This document shows, piece after piece, positions 25,341 to 34,665 of a stretch of DNA of 60,544 nucleotides. The notes beneath the pieces were generated by a model. It was not told where the DNA came from. It searched no databases and saw only the letters and a list, made by a program, of their open reading frames with translations. The DNA is from Borreliella garinii (GTDB taxonomy: Bacteria; Spirochaetota; Spirochaetia; JABEVK01): positions 1-60,544 of the forward strand of contig DYOB01000006.1 in assembly GCA_020720765.1 (NCBI GenBank), written 5' to 3'. The translations under genes and the position numbers were made by a program. How positions within the stretch are numbered: position 1 is the first letter of the stretch; each line of letters begins with the position of its first letter.

Positions 25341-26713
25341 CTCACCACCTCTACGCTAAGAATATCATTTTTTCCATTCCAAACAAGGGTTTTATTCACA
25401 AATTCTGGAACCTGGGAACCTTCATGCATGACCATCAGCACTGCGGTTCCTTCTAGGGTAAAATTCTGGCAGAAAACATGGATTTGTCCCAATAAATAGG
25501 GGTCTAAGGCCTGACCTGGTTCGTCTAGTATTAAAATATCCGGTCGCCTTACTAAAGCCCTGGCACAAAGCACCGCCATCTGCTGCCCCCTGCTCAGGGT
25601 ATAATAGTGCTTATCCCAAGCCTCTGACACACCAAAAGCCAGTGCGAGTTCACGTGCCGCTCCTTCACCTTGAACAAACTCACGTCTCAACCCATGAGTG
25701 TTCTCCCACCCTGAGAGAATAACCTCGCCCGAGGTTCCCTGAAAGTCATAGCTATAATCAAGAGCCATCTTCATGGTAATCCAACGTATCCGTTTTCTAA
25801 GCTCGTCGAGAGTAAGATCGGGGCCTCTTCTTTTTCCAAATATTTTCAGATCATTGGTAAAAGCCTGCGGCAATTCTCCTGTAATCAGCTGAAGCAGAGA
25901 AGTCTTACCGCAGCCATTTGGCCCCTTGAGATGCCAGATTTCACCCTTTTTTACCTTCCAGTTTAAATTCTTAAAAATAGTCTGTCCGTTAAATTCAAGG
26001 TGGCCTTCTATGATTTCCAAAACTGTCTTAGGTTCCAAACAGGATAACGCAGGGCTTGCCATAAGTTGTTTTTTTGTACTCTGACCAGGGAGGTTCCATA
26101 CCCCGGACCAAGGAAATATGATTTGGGTTCCAAGACGGGTAAAGACTATCAAGGTTCTATCCGGCGTTTTCCATTCAACCAGAAGCTGGGTCAATAATTC
26201 TTGTCCGCTCAAATCCAAACCATCGAGAGGGCTGTCAAGGATCAAGAGGTCGGACTCAACAGCCATGGCCCTTGCCATCCATGCCCTTCGTGTTTCCCCT
26301 GAAGACAATCTGGAAAGAGAACGATGGCCGAGTTCGGAAAGTCCCCATTTCCTATATTGCTCATCGGCCTTCCGGCAACCTTCGGTTTCGCGTTTGTACC
26401 ATTCTTCGAGGGTATCCCCCTGATCCTCGCCTTCCGTAAAATCACTGATATCGTGGCGCCACTTGGAGAAAACTTCTTCCGCCTGCGACTCCCATGTGAC
26501 GGAGGCTACAGTTCCAGAATCATAGCTGTAGTTGCCATTGATAACCTGAAGGTTTCCGATTAAGAATTGGGCGAGTGTCGACTTCCCGGTTCGGGCTTCC
26601 CCCCTCACAAGCCAGGCTTCACCCCGTAAAACCTGCCAAGTGATTCCCCGCAGTCTCGGCCCCATGTAATCACCTATATCAACTGTTTGCAAATCAAGAA
26701 GGAGGGGCTTCAC
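25337..26713 (-). CDS. Double-ATPase ABC protein (ModF/PhrA-like)
   Basis: 458 aa with two nucleotide-binding domains and no membrane part. The first has Walker A GEARTGKST, signature LSSGETRRA and LLILDSPLDGLD, in which the catalytic Glu is replaced by Ser. The second is complete: GPNGCGKTS, LSRGQQMAV, ILILDEPGQALDP and MHEGS in the switch position. This resembles ModF-type proteins named from molybdate loci, but there are no modABC genes here. Asymmetric hydrolysis by the second domain only is likely. Its neighbours are envelope proteins, so a link to lipid or envelope traffic is possible but unproven. Confidence 0.65.
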   Translation of the reverse strand: MKPLLLDLQTVDIGDYMGPRLRGITWQVLRGEAWLVRGEARTGKSTLAQFLIGNLQVINGNYSYDSGTVASVTWESQAEEVFSKWRHDISDFTEGEDQGDTLEEWYKRETEGCRKADEQYRKWGLSELGHRSLSRLSSGETRRAWMARAMAVESDLLILDSPLDGLDLSGQELLTQLLVEWKTPDRTLIVFTRLGTQIIFPWSGVWNLPGQSTKKQLMASPALSCLEPKTVLEIIEGHLEFNGQTIFKNLNWKVKKGEIWHLKGPNGCGKTSLLQLITGELPQAFTNDLKIFGKRRGPDLTLDELRKRIRWITMKMALDYSYDFQGTSGEVILSGWENTHGLRREFVQGEGAARELALAFGVSEAWDKHYYTLSRGQQMAVLCARALVRRPDILILDEPGQALDPYLLGQIHVFCQNFTLEGTAVLMVMHEGSQVPEFVNKTLVWNGKNDILSVEVVR

Positions 26714-27749
26714 TTGTGCTCTCCTCCCCTATCAAAAAGGCTCTCATTTTTTTTGTAAATAAAAGAAGAATAAGTCCCGTAGGAATATGGATATAAAAGG
26801 TCCCGATCCTCCAAAGTAGTACTCCGGCCCAGGCGCTAAAAAGATCACCGGAAAGTATTCCGAAGGCCAGGGAGTAAATACCCTCAATCCCGCCGGCAGC
26901 ACCAGGGGTAGGAAAATAAAATACAAGCAAGTTAAGAGCTGTATAGGCGCTGATGAGTGTCAGCAAATCGATTTCAACCCCGAGAAAAATAAAGGTTAAA
27001 TACAATGAAAAAGCCTGGATCATTGTATTGGCGAACCCTAGAAAAGTATCCACGAGCATGAGGGGTATATGATGGGACCAGGAATGGCTTATGCTGTCCT
27101 GAACAGCTCCAAGCCAAAGAGAAAGTTTTTCAGCCCATTTTTTTTGGGGAAGTACCCAGGTGCCGAGCCAGCGGATAAATGGAATAAAAAAACCAGGCCG
27201 CAACAAAACCACGATTATTCCAAGTGATAGAACTGAACTCAGGATAAGCCCGAATAAAAGAAGGTTGCTGCCTAGACCGCCGTTAGCCTGCATGGCTGTC
27301 ATCAGTCTCAGTGTGAATGGGAAACCCATATAGATTATTAGGAGGCTTAACCCCAGGTGTTGAACGTACCTGTTGATAAATATATTTGCAGCAAAGTCGC
27401 TACCTATTCCCCGGGATTTAAGATGAAGAATCTGAAAGGGCTGGCCCCCCGCGGCCATAGGGGTGATGGAAGAAAAAAAATAACCAAGAACACTATTTTG
27501 AAGTTGTGCGAAAGGTTCCAGTTTATATCCGTAAGTTTTTAGAATCCGGGAAAGTCGCAAGGATTCAATAAGGTACATTCCAATGAAGTAACCGAAAAAC
27601 CCCAGTCCGGCTAAGCCTATGGGAAACGAGTTGAAAAGTTTGGAAAGATCATTTCCCTGGAAAAAAAATCCTAGGAGAATATTGGCCCCGGCACCAATGG
27701 CGAGGGCTAATAAAACACGAATCAAGAGTTTTTTTAATCCAGGACTCAT
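26694..27749 (-). CDS. YbhN/UPF0104-type membrane protein (lysylphosphatidylglycerol synthase transmembrane family)
   Basis: 351 aa, about eight helices. Hallmarks are FPTPGAAGGIEGIYSLAFG near the end, SSITPMAAGGQPFQILHLKSRGI about residue 95, and VLLWRIGTFYIHIP. The family is the membrane half of MprF-like flippase/synthases; stand-alone members may flip or bind lipids. It overlaps the double-ATPase gene by 20 nt. No synthase domain is fused. Confidence 0.85.
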   Translation of the reverse strand: MSPGLKKLLIRVLLALAIGAGANILLGFFFQGNDLSKLFNSFPIGLAGLGFFGYFIGMYLIESLRLSRILKTYGYKLEPFAQLQNSVLGYFFSSITPMAAGGQPFQILHLKSRGIGSDFAANIFINRYVQHLGLSLLIIYMGFPFTLRLMTAMQANGGLGSNLLLFGLILSSVLSLGIIVVLLRPGFFIPFIRWLGTWVLPQKKWAEKLSLWLGAVQDSISHSWSHHIPLMLVDTFLGFANTMIQAFSLYLTFIFLGVEIDLLTLISAYTALNLLVFYFPTPGAAGGIEGIYSLAFGILSGDLFSAWAGVLLWRIGTFYIHIPTGLILLLFTKKMRAFLIGEESTSEAPPS

Positions 27750-27767
27750 AATGGAAAGGTTTGTATC

Positions 27768-28187
27768 TTAGTTATGACTGTGCAAACAGTGGGAACACAG
27801 GCCGCGGTAAAAAATCTGTGTCTCGTGAATTTCAAATCCATCGAGGTCCACGCAGGCTTGTGCATTTCCCATCGGCACGTCATAAATTTCACCGCAACCT
27901 TCACACTGAAAGTGGGCATGCGGGTAATCTATAAGGTCGAAGCGCGCTTCATCGCCATCCGACTTTATTTCCTGGACCAGTCGTTTTTCGAGGAATAGGT
28001 TAAGGGTATTATACACTGTCGCAAGGCTTAGGCTGGGAATATGATCGCGTAAATCTTCATAAATTTTAGCCACGGAAGGGTGGCTTTTTGTGCTTTTCAT
28101 ATAATCGAGGATTCTTACCCTCTGATAGGATGCCTTGATACCCTTTTCCCTCAGAAACGTGTCGAGCGACTGGTAAATTTGCGGCAT
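27768..28187 (-). CDS. perR: Fur-family regulator, PerR-like
   Basis: 139 aa from ATG 28187 (GGAGG 5 nt upstream); the ORF-track start at 28250 lies in the promoter. The winged-helix part (KASYQRVRILDYM ... SLATVYNTLNLFLE) is followed by HAHFQCEGCGEIYDV and a second CxxC (LCSHCLHSH), the structural zinc site. The spacing HxHFxCxxC and absence of a long His-rich tail fit PerR (peroxide sensing through Fe/Mn) at least as well as Fur. It may head the run toward the YbhN and ABC genes (18-bp gap). A weak PerR-box-like inverted repeat overlaps its promoter, suggesting autoregulation. Confidence 0.8.
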   Translation of the reverse strand: MPQIYQSLDTFLREKGIKASYQRVRILDYMKSTKSHPSVAKIYEDLRDHIPSLSLATVYNTLNLFLEKRLVQEIKSDGDEARFDLIDYPHAHFQCEGCGEIYDVPMGNAQACVDLDGFEIHETQIFYRGLCSHCLHSHN

Positions 28188-28202
28188 AGAACCTCCAATA
28201 CA

Positions 28203-28231
28203 ACTATATAATGGTTCCTTATTTATGTCAA
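28203..28231 (-). promoter_or_regulatory. Promoter of the PerR/Fur gene
   Basis: Minus strand TTGACA (perfect), 17-nt spacer, TATAGT. The predicted start leaves a leader of about 9-10 nt, just enough for the GGAGG site. The promoter abuts the end of dus. Confidence 0.7.
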
Positions 28232-28237
28232 TGTTAA
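28223..28237 (-). promoter_or_regulatory. Candidate PerR/Fur operator over the -35 box
   Basis: The 15-mer TTAACATTGACATAA matches the 7-1-7 PerR/Fur box (TTATAATnATTATAA) at 9 of 14 positions and covers the -35 element. Match is weak; autoregulation is only suggested. Confidence 0.3.
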
Positions 28238-29196
28238 AATATTTCCCCATATTTTAACAAATTTTTCTTTAGTTCTTCACTTGAATCCGACCCGAGAATC
28301 ATCTTTTTATTCTCCTGATACCCTGGATTTCCTTGAAGATAGGAATGAATGAATTTTTTCATTAAATGAAAGTTACGGCTTCCGGAATAAAAGTCCTCGA
28401 AAAGTTTTAAGTGCCTAAGTGCGACTAACACCCTTTCTTCTGGAAGGACGAAATTCTTATCAGAGTATTTACGGCTCCAGAACCAAGGATTGGCTAAAAC
28501 TGCGCGCCCAGCCATCAACCCGTCACAGCCCGATCTTGCCTGGAGTTCCTTTCCTGATTCTTTATCAGTTATATCCCCATTTCCAGTGATCAGGGTCGTT
28601 TTCTTCATGGAGTCCCGAAGCCTCACCGCAAGGCGGATCTGTTCCCAATCCGCCTGCCCGGAATAAACCTGTACTGCGGTCCTGGCGTGGAGGGTCAGCA
28701 TAGGGATGTCCATTTCAAGAAGAAACCCTATCCATTCTTCCGTTATCCAGTGGTCGTAACCTGCACGGGTTTTAACCGAAACGGGGGTTAGGCCGGCACC
28801 TTCCCGAGTGGCTAGAAGTATCTCTTTTGCGCGTGAAGGGGTTCTTATCAAACCGGACCCCGCACCCCGCGCCCTTATCCGTTTCGCCGGACAACCCATG
28901 TTGATATCGATGCCGTTGAATCCCCTGGAAGCAAGCTCACGAGCACCTTTTAAAAAAGCCTCTGGTTGGGTTCCATAGATCTGGGCAACCAAAGGAATTC
29001 CAGGAGTAAGCCCGTCAGCTTGCGCCCTTCTCTGGGCGGTAATATTTCGGTGAAAATTTATGTCTTCGGCGCGTACAAACTCCGTAAAAAAAACATCAGG
29101 AGGTCCAAGTTCAAAAACAAGTTTTCTGAAAACTGCATCCGTGAGTTCCTCCATGGGAGCAAGTATCCAAAAAGGCCGGGGAAGGGATTGCCACAC
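28234..29196 (-). CDS. dus: tRNA-dihydrouridine synthase
   Basis: 320 aa. An FMN enzyme reducing uridines in tRNA D-loops. It begins LAPMEELTDAVFR, then VAQIYGTQPEAF, the substrate-binding motif DINMGCPAKRIRARGAGSGL, SVKTRAGYD, TLHART and ITGNGDI. The active-site Cys sits in NMGCP; the family's following residues are slightly altered. The start is GTG at 29196, chosen because a -10 box lies 6 nt before it and no Shine-Dalgarno site is present. Divergent from pth. Confidence 0.92.
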   Translation of the reverse strand: MWQSLPRPFWILAPMEELTDAVFRKLVFELGPPDVFFTEFVRAEDINFHRNITAQRRAQADGLTPGIPLVAQIYGTQPEAFLKGARELASRGFNGIDINMGCPAKRIRARGAGSGLIRTPSRAKEILLATREGAGLTPVSVKTRAGYDHWITEEWIGFLLEMDIPMLTLHARTAVQVYSGQADWEQIRLAVRLRDSMKKTTLITGNGDITDKESGKELQARSGCDGLMAGRAVLANPWFWSRKYSDKNFVLPEERVLVALRHLKLFEDFYSGSRNFHLMKKFIHSYLQGNPGYQENKKMILGSDSSEELKKNLLKYGEIF

Positions 29197-29202
29197 TTGG
29201 TT

Positions 29203-29231
29203 ATGTTAAAGGTACTCAGCGATGTTGTAAA
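29203..29231 (-). promoter_or_regulatory. Leaderless promoter of dus
   Basis: Minus strand TTTACA, 17-nt spacer, TAACAT, then 6 nt (AACCAA) to the GTG start. Confidence 0.55.
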
Positions 29232-29250
29232 GCAGTACTCCCAAATCCAC

Positions 29251-29279
29251 TTGCTACCGGGGCGCCATCGGGATATTCT
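29251..29279 (+). promoter_or_regulatory. Leaderless promoter of pth (copy 1)
   Basis: TTGCTA, 17-nt spacer, TATTCT, then 6 nt (GTATAG) to the ATG at 29286. No Shine-Dalgarno site. Confidence 0.6.
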
Positions 29280-29285
29280 GTATAG

Positions 29286-29819
29286 ATGGAAACTTGGGCC
29301 TGGATCACATTGGGAAACCCCGGGGCGGAATACGAGGGTACGCGGCACAACCTCGGCAGGATTATCGGTGATCTTATCGCTGAAGAAAACGGTTGGGCTT
29401 GGAAAAATGATCAGAGGGGAAGATCTGCACAGGGAAATTTTTCCGTTAAGGGGGAAAAGGCGGCTTTAAGGATCTTTGCTCCCCATACTTTTATGAACCT
29501 CAGCGGTGAGGCCGCCGCAACCTGGCTAAAATTTTACCGTATCCCTCCTGAAAACACCGTTGTCTTCCACGACGAGCTCGAGCTTTCTGCTGGAAGTTGG
29601 AATTTTCGCATGGGCGGCGGTCTAGGCGGACACAATGGCCTTAGATCCTTGGAAAAGCATTTGGGGACCCGTGAGTTTTACAGGCTCCGCCTCGGTATAG
29701 GCCGGCACGATAAGGCCCCTCCCGCTTCGTGGGTCCTTCAGCCACTCCCCCAACCGGAAATACAAGCCTGGAATATCCAAACGTCGATTATTGTGAAAAC
29801 TATTGAGGAAAACCTATGA
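29286..29819 (+). CDS. pth: Peptidyl-tRNA hydrolase, paralogue 1
   Basis: 177 aa, slightly short of the usual 185-195. It hydrolyses peptidyl-tRNA released from stalled ribosomes. Key residues are all present: Asn of LGNPG (about 11), catalytic His of TRHN (about 21), FMNLSG, the Asp of HDELEL, and GGHNGLRS. It overlaps avtA by ATGA. A second copy lies at 41222-41782, in which the last motif is changed; this copy keeps the full active site and is the better candidate for the housekeeping enzyme. Confidence 0.92.
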   Translation: METWAWITLGNPGAEYEGTRHNLGRIIGDLIAEENGWAWKNDQRGRSAQGNFSVKGEKAALRIFAPHTFMNLSGEAAATWLKFYRIPPENTVVFHDELELSAGSWNFRMGGGLGGHNGLRSLEKHLGTREFYRLRLGIGRHDKAPPASWVLQPLPQPEIQAWNIQTSIIVKTIEENL

Positions 29820-31069
29820 AACTCAGTCTATTTGGAGAAAAATTTAACCAAAGAAGCGGTATTCTCGAACTCATGGACGACCTGGGCCAGGCTATGGCAG
29901 GAACAACCGATCAGCTTATGCTAGGCGGAGGGAATCCTTCCTTGATTCCGGCCATGCAGGAAGTTTGGGAAGACGAGCTGAAGAAACTGACTTCAGACGG
30001 CTCCAGGCTCTCGTCTGTTCTGGGATATTACGACACCCCCAGCGGAAGCATAAGGTGGCGCACCGCCCTGGCGGAGCTTTTAAGGAATGAATACGGAATG
30101 CCGGTAACCGAGGCTAACATTGCACTGACCAATGGAAGCCAGAACGCATTCTTCATCCTCTTCAACCTCTTCGCTGGCGCATATCCTGGGGGTTTAAAAC
30201 GCGTTCTTTTCCCCCTTGCCCCCGAATACATAGGGTACGCGGATCAAACCCTCGGACCGGATACTTTTTATTCCCACCCCGCCAAGATAGAATTGCTTGA
30301 ACCGCCCTACTTCAAGTACCGTGTCGATTTTGAAACTCTCAGCGTTCCAGAAGATTTGGGACTTGTTTGTGTGAGCCGTCCAACCAACCCCAGCGGTAAT
30401 GTACTCGACGATCTGGAAATACGTAAACTTCTTGAAATTGCCCGCGGGCGGGGTGTTCCTTTAATTATCGACAACGCATACGGGGTACCCTTTCCCAGAA
30501 TCCTTTTTGAGGAAATCACGCCTTTTTGGGAGCCCGGAATGGTTCTTGTTATGAGTCTCTCTAAACTCGGACTTCCGGGACTTCGAACAGGTATAGTCCT
30601 GGGTGATCCCGAAATCATCTCAGCCGTCTCAAGTGTTCATGCCATTATGAATCTTGCCGGGGGAAACCTTGGTCCAGCCCTCACTGAAAATATGATCAGG
30701 ACGCGAAGTGTGCTTGAACTGAGCAAGAACATCATTAAACCTTTTTATATGGACCTTCGCGACAAAGCTGTGGCGCTTCTAAGGCAGAATTTTGACAATA
30801 AAATTTCCTACAGGCTTCATAAGCCCGAGGGGGCTCTTTTCCTCTGGGTTTCATTTCCTGACCTGACTATTCCTACGAGGGAACTGTACATTAAACTCAA
30901 AAAACTCGGAGTCTTAGTAGTCCCGGGTGAATACTTCTTTTTCGGTCTCGACGCTCCCGACCCGGAAAGTCAAAAATGCTTGCGTCTGACATACAGCCAG
31001 GGGGAAGAAGTTTTCTCTAGAGCTGTCTGTATCATTGCGGAAACGGTGGAAAAGTACTCAGAGAAGTAA
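29816..31069 (+). CDS. avtA: Valine-pyruvate aminotransferase (AvtA-like)
   Basis: 417 aa. A fold-type I PLP enzyme that moves amino groups between alanine and 2-oxoisovalerate/valine. LGGGNPSLIPAM at the start, SRPTNPSGNVL, VPLIIDNAYGVPF (the Asp that holds the PLP ring N), SLSKLGLPGLRTG (Schiff-base Lys) and RLTYSQGEE near the end match AvtA closely. It is coupled to pth by a 4-nt overlap and converges on the MCP gene with a 31-bp gap. Confidence 0.86.
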   Translation: MKLSLFGEKFNQRSGILELMDDLGQAMAGTTDQLMLGGGNPSLIPAMQEVWEDELKKLTSDGSRLSSVLGYYDTPSGSIRWRTALAELLRNEYGMPVTEANIALTNGSQNAFFILFNLFAGAYPGGLKRVLFPLAPEYIGYADQTLGPDTFYSHPAKIELLEPPYFKYRVDFETLSVPEDLGLVCVSRPTNPSGNVLDDLEIRKLLEIARGRGVPLIIDNAYGVPFPRILFEEITPFWEPGMVLVMSLSKLGLPGLRTGIVLGDPEIISAVSSVHAIMNLAGGNLGPALTENMIRTRSVLELSKNIIKPFYMDLRDKAVALLRQNFDNKISYRLHKPEGALFLWVSFPDLTIPTRELYIKLKKLGVLVVPGEYFFFGLDAPDPESQKCLRLTYSQGEEVFSRAVCIIAETVEKYSEK

Positions 31070-31100
31070 TAGGAGAAAACACCTGGCCACCTCTTAACTT

Positions 31101-32714
31101 TTAATTTTTCAGACTTTCTCTTTTTATTTCTTGAATGGTTATCAAGAGAGAGCTTAATTCGTTGGTATTCACTTCGGACATCTTGTCTAATTTTTCGAGG
31201 GACTGGATCACCCCTTGAAATTCAGTAAGTAAGATCTTCAGTTCCTGCCCGAGGGTTCGGCTGATATTCGTATTTCTCGTATTCATCTGAACTATTGCTG
31301 TATCGCTTTTGGTAAGTGATTCACGCATTCGAAGGGAAGATAGCCCAACCTGGTCTGAATATTTTTTAACAGACTTCAGGTTTGTATCCATGGTCACGCT
31401 CTCATCCTTTAATTTTTCTGTCCAATCTGTGATCTGCTGAAAGAAGGAAGAAACTCCGCGAAAAGCATCCTGTATGGACATCAAGACCTCATTGATCTTT
31501 TCAACAGCCTTTGTGAGCTCCGTGTTGGTTTTCACATAACCCTGGATAACCTTATTCACCGATTGACTCTGCTCACTGGACTCAAGAGCTAAGCGGGCGA
31601 CCTCATCTGCCACCACTGCAAAGCCTTTTCCAGCCTCGCCAGCGTGCGCCGCCTCGATCGCGGCATTCATGGCGAGCAAACCTGTTTGAGAAGCGATAAC
31701 ACCGACAAGTTGGACGAAGTCTTTGAGGTCTTCACTGAGAGTTTCCACGTTGCGAAGTAAATCCTCAGAATCCGCTACCCTGCTTGTACCATCGGTGATT
31801 TTTGATTTTAGGGAATCAAGACTTGAACTCTTTTCCAGGACCAGTGTGTTGAATTCAGAAAGTGATCCAGTAAGACGCCTGATGGCGTCCAACTCGGAAC
31901 CGACAGCTTCCATTTGCCCAACCAAATCCATACTTAATTTATTTGAAGAGTCAGAAAGCTCCACCTGTACCTGCTGAATATCTCCCACTGATTTGTCTAT
32001 GCCAGAGCTCATTTCAGAAACTTCTGAAAGTTTTTTCGCAACCGAATCAACTATCCGTCTGACACCTCCGGTTAATTCCCTAGCCACGCGTCCAGTATCA
32101 AGGTTTTGAACCTTTGTATTGAGTAGTTCCTCGACATTCATAAAACTTTTCTCTATTTGCGCACCCTTTTTCCGTACATCAACGAGCTGCGCATCTGAAA
32201 TGGTCAGTTTCACAAAGGAGAGGGCTAAACCAATGAAAAACACAATCGTTTCGGTTACCTGGCTATTCAGGTCGAATTGTTGGGTGTTGGGCAGTTGGGC
32301 ATTAAAAAAAGGAATATAGAACGCCGTTAGAATTGAAAAACTCATCCCTGAAGTTAAAATAAGAGGTACTTTTTTTTCAGTTAAAAGTACGATTAAAAGG
32401 AAAACAACGATGGAATTCCTGGTAACAAGAGTGATGGAGCGGCCATTTTGAAGGATGGGTAAGACTGCAAGGGCCATCAGGGCTGTCCAGAAAAGAAAAA
32501 TAAGTATTGTTGAAGCAACTTCAAAATGTCCCTTTAGAGCGAGATAAATAACCGATGTTACCAGGACCACCCCACCTAGGGCGATTCCACCCAAAATAGG
32601 CACACGAATGACAAAAATAAAAAGTAAACCATAAATACTGGCCATGACCGCAAGAGTTATGGAAAATAGCAGAATCACTTTTCCTCTGAGAGGAAACTCT
32701 TTCCAATTTTTCAA
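31101..32714 (-). CDS. Methyl-accepting chemotaxis protein with six-helix membrane sensor
   Basis: 537 aa from TTG 32714. The first 180 residues are about six membrane helices without an outside sensor domain. A HAMP-like stretch is not clear. A long coiled coil follows, with the highly conserved tip [36 protein letters not shown]. It will sit in the chemosensory array and signal through CheA/CheW, sensing something in or near the membrane. No methylation-site consensus or CheR tail could be picked with confidence. A lone gene with a good -10 at 32755. Confidence 0.88.
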   Translation of the reverse strand: MKNWKEFPLRGKVILLFSITLAVMASIYGLLFIFVIRVPILGGIALGGVVLVTSVIYLALKGHFEVASTILIFLFWTALMALAVLPILQNGRSITLVTRNSIVVFLLIVLLTEKKVPLILTSGMSFSILTAFYIPFFNAQLPNTQQFDLNSQVTETIVFFIGLALSFVKLTISDAQLVDVRKKGAQIEKSFMNVEELLNTKVQNLDTGRVARELTGGVRRIVDSVAKKLSEVSEMSSGIDKSVGDIQQVQVELSDSSNKLSMDLVGQMEAVGSELDAIRRLTGSLSEFNTLVLEKSSSLDSLKSKITDGTSRVADSEDLLRNVETLSEDLKDFVQLVGVIASQTGLLAMNAAIEAAHAGEAGKGFAVVADEVARLALESSEQSQSVNKVIQGYVKTNTELTKAVEKINEVLMSIQDAFRGVSSFFQQITDWTEKLKDESVTMDTNLKSVKKYSDQVGLSSLRMRESLTKSDTAIVQMNTRNTNISRTLGQELKILLTEFQGVIQSLEKLDKMSEVNTNELSSLLITIQEIKRESLKN

Positions 32715-32754
32715 TTACCTTTTTCCTCGACTCTTTGGTCTGACATAAAATCAG

Positions 32755-32782
32755 ATTATACCCAACGCTCTGGTAATGCAAG
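32755..32782 (-). promoter_or_regulatory. Promoter of the chemoreceptor gene
   Basis: Minus strand TATAAT at 32760-32755 with a TTGCAT or CTTGCA 15-16 nt upstream. Leader of about 35-40 nt with GAGG/AAAGG before the TTG start. Confidence 0.45.
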
Positions 32783-32807
32783 CGATTTTATATATTCGGA
32801 CAATTTT

Positions 32808-34616
32808 CTAATTCTCATCCGTTTTTAGAACTGCCAGGAAGGCGCTCTGAGGCAACTCAACCGAACCGAACATCCTCATGCGCTTTTTACCTTCTTTTTG
32901 TTTCTCAAGAAGTTTCCTCTTGCGGGATATGTCCCCGCCGTAACACTTTGCGGTAACGTCTTTTCTGAAGGCCGGGATGGTTTCTCTGGCTATGATATTA
33001 TTTCCCACCGAACCTTGAATAGGGATTTTAAACTGGTGGCGCGGAATTTCCTCTTTTAACTTCTCACAGACAGAACGTGCTCGGGCGTAGGAATTACCCC
33101 TGAAAACAAGCTGGCTTAGTGCATCCACAGGTTCGGCGTTCACCATGATATCAAGTTTAACAAGGTCGGTTACCTGCCAACCTGCAAGGTCATAATCAAA
33201 ACTCGCGTAGCCTTTTGTTAAACTTTTCATCTTGTCATAAAAATCAAAAAGAACTTCCGCCAGAGGCATATCCCATTTCATTTCCACGCGTTTTTCATCG
33301 AGGTAGGTCATGTTGGTTTGTACACCTCTTTTATTTGTACAGAGCGTCATGATGCTCCCCACGTACTCGCTGGGTGTGATAATTGCGGCATGGATCATAG
33401 GTTCTTCTGCCGAGCTGAAACTCGTTGGATCTGGAAAATCGGCGGGTGATTCGATGGTGAACATTTCTCCCTTATTGGGATAAATTCTGTATTGAACAGA
33501 GGGTGAAGTAAGGATAATACTCATATCAAATTCCCGCTCCAACCTTTCCTGAACGACTTCCAAATGGAGTAACCCGAGGAACCCGCAACGGAAACCAAAC
33601 CCGAGAGCGGCAGAGCTGTCTTTCTCATACGTTAGACTTGCATCGTTGAGCTTGAGTTTCTCAAGACTTTTTTGAAGTTCTTCGTAGTCATTGGTGTCCA
33701 GCGGATAAATACTGGAGAAAACAACGGGTTTCACAGTGCGGAAACCGGGAAGTGGGCCGTCGCAAGGTCTGTCCCTGTGTGTCAGGGTGTCGCCTACTCT
33801 TACCTCGGCAATGTTCTTAATACCAGCAATAAAATACCCGACTTCGCCGGAACCCAGCTCCTTTGTCCGCAAAAGGCCGATCTGGAAATAACCTACTTCC
33901 TCCACTTGGTACTCACCGCCACCTGCCCACAACCTTATAGTGTCTCCCTCTTTTAAGTACCCCTCAAAAATCCGGATATGCACGATAACCCCTCGGAAGG
34001 AGTCGTAATGGCTGTCAAAAATATTCGCTTTCAGGGGCATATCGGACGCGCTTTTCGGCGAAGGAATAAACAGGGGTATTTTGTCCAAGAGCAATTCGAG
34101 ATTCAGTCCGGTTTTTGCACTGACCTCAACAGCATCGTCGGGATCGAGTCCAAGATCGTGTTCGATCTGGTGCTTGACCCTGGGCACATCGGCCCCCGGC
34201 AGGTCAATCTTATTGATGACAGGTATGATAGTGAGATCATGGTCGAGTGCCATATAAAAATTGGAAAGGGTCTGGGCCTGGATACCCTGTGTAGCATCTA
34301 TTACCAGAAGGGCACCCTCGCAACTGGAGATAGCCCTGCTGACCTCGTAGGCAAAGTCCGCATGCCCCGGAGTGTCTACGAGGTTTAACAGGTATTTTTC
34401 CCCGCTGCTCGTTGTGTGTGGAAGTGCGACGGCCTGGCTCTTGATGGTTATACCGCGCTCCTGTTCTATCTCAAGACTGTCCAGGAGTTGGTTATGAAAG
34501 TCTCGGTCGGCGACGATTTTCGCCCTTTGAATAAATCTGTCGGCAAGCGTACTCTTACCGTGGTCAATGTGGGCAATGATACAAAAATTTCGGATATTCC
34601 GGGGGTCCATAGGCAT
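32808..34616 (-). CDS. lepA: Elongation factor 4 (LepA)
   Basis: 602 aa, full length. A ribosomal GTPase. G1 is AHIDHGKSTLAD, G3 DTPGH, G4 NKID, and G5 SAKTG; the LepA-only C-terminal signature (ISRKRKLLEKQKEGKKRMR) is intact. Start ATG 34616 (a second ATG lies 6 nt later). There is no Shine-Dalgarno site, and a promoter ends 5 nt before the start. Confidence 0.96.
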   Translation of the reverse strand: MPMDPRNIRNFCIIAHIDHGKSTLADRFIQRAKIVADRDFHNQLLDSLEIEQERGITIKSQAVALPHTTSSGEKYLLNLVDTPGHADFAYEVSRAISSCEGALLVIDATQGIQAQTLSNFYMALDHDLTIIPVINKIDLPGADVPRVKHQIEHDLGLDPDDAVEVSAKTGLNLELLLDKIPLFIPSPKSASDMPLKANIFDSHYDSFRGVIVHIRIFEGYLKEGDTIRLWAGGGEYQVEEVGYFQIGLLRTKELGSGEVGYFIAGIKNIAEVRVGDTLTHRDRPCDGPLPGFRTVKPVVFSSIYPLDTNDYEELQKSLEKLKLNDASLTYEKDSSAALGFGFRCGFLGLLHLEVVQERLEREFDMSIILTSPSVQYRIYPNKGEMFTIESPADFPDPTSFSSAEEPMIHAAIITPSEYVGSIMTLCTNKRGVQTNMTYLDEKRVEMKWDMPLAEVLFDFYDKMKSLTKGYASFDYDLAGWQVTDLVKLDIMVNAEPVDALSQLVFRGNSYARARSVCEKLKEEIPRHQFKIPIQGSVGNNIIARETIPAFRKDVTAKCYGGDISRKRKLLEKQKEGKKRMRMFGSVELPQSAFLAVLKTDEN

Positions 34617-34621
34617 GCCCT

Positions 34622-34650
34622 ACATTACCCCCAAATCCCTTTGGTTGCAA
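34622..34650 (-). promoter_or_regulatory. Possible leaderless promoter of lepA
   Basis: Minus strand TTGCAA, 17-nt spacer, TAATGT, then 5 nt to the first ATG. The -10 box is weak (3 of 6). Confidence 0.4.
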
Positions 34651-34665
34651 GATGGTCCTAATTTC

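Noticed and set aside
31070-31100. Terminator between avtA and the MCP gene
   Set aside because: No stable stem could be found.
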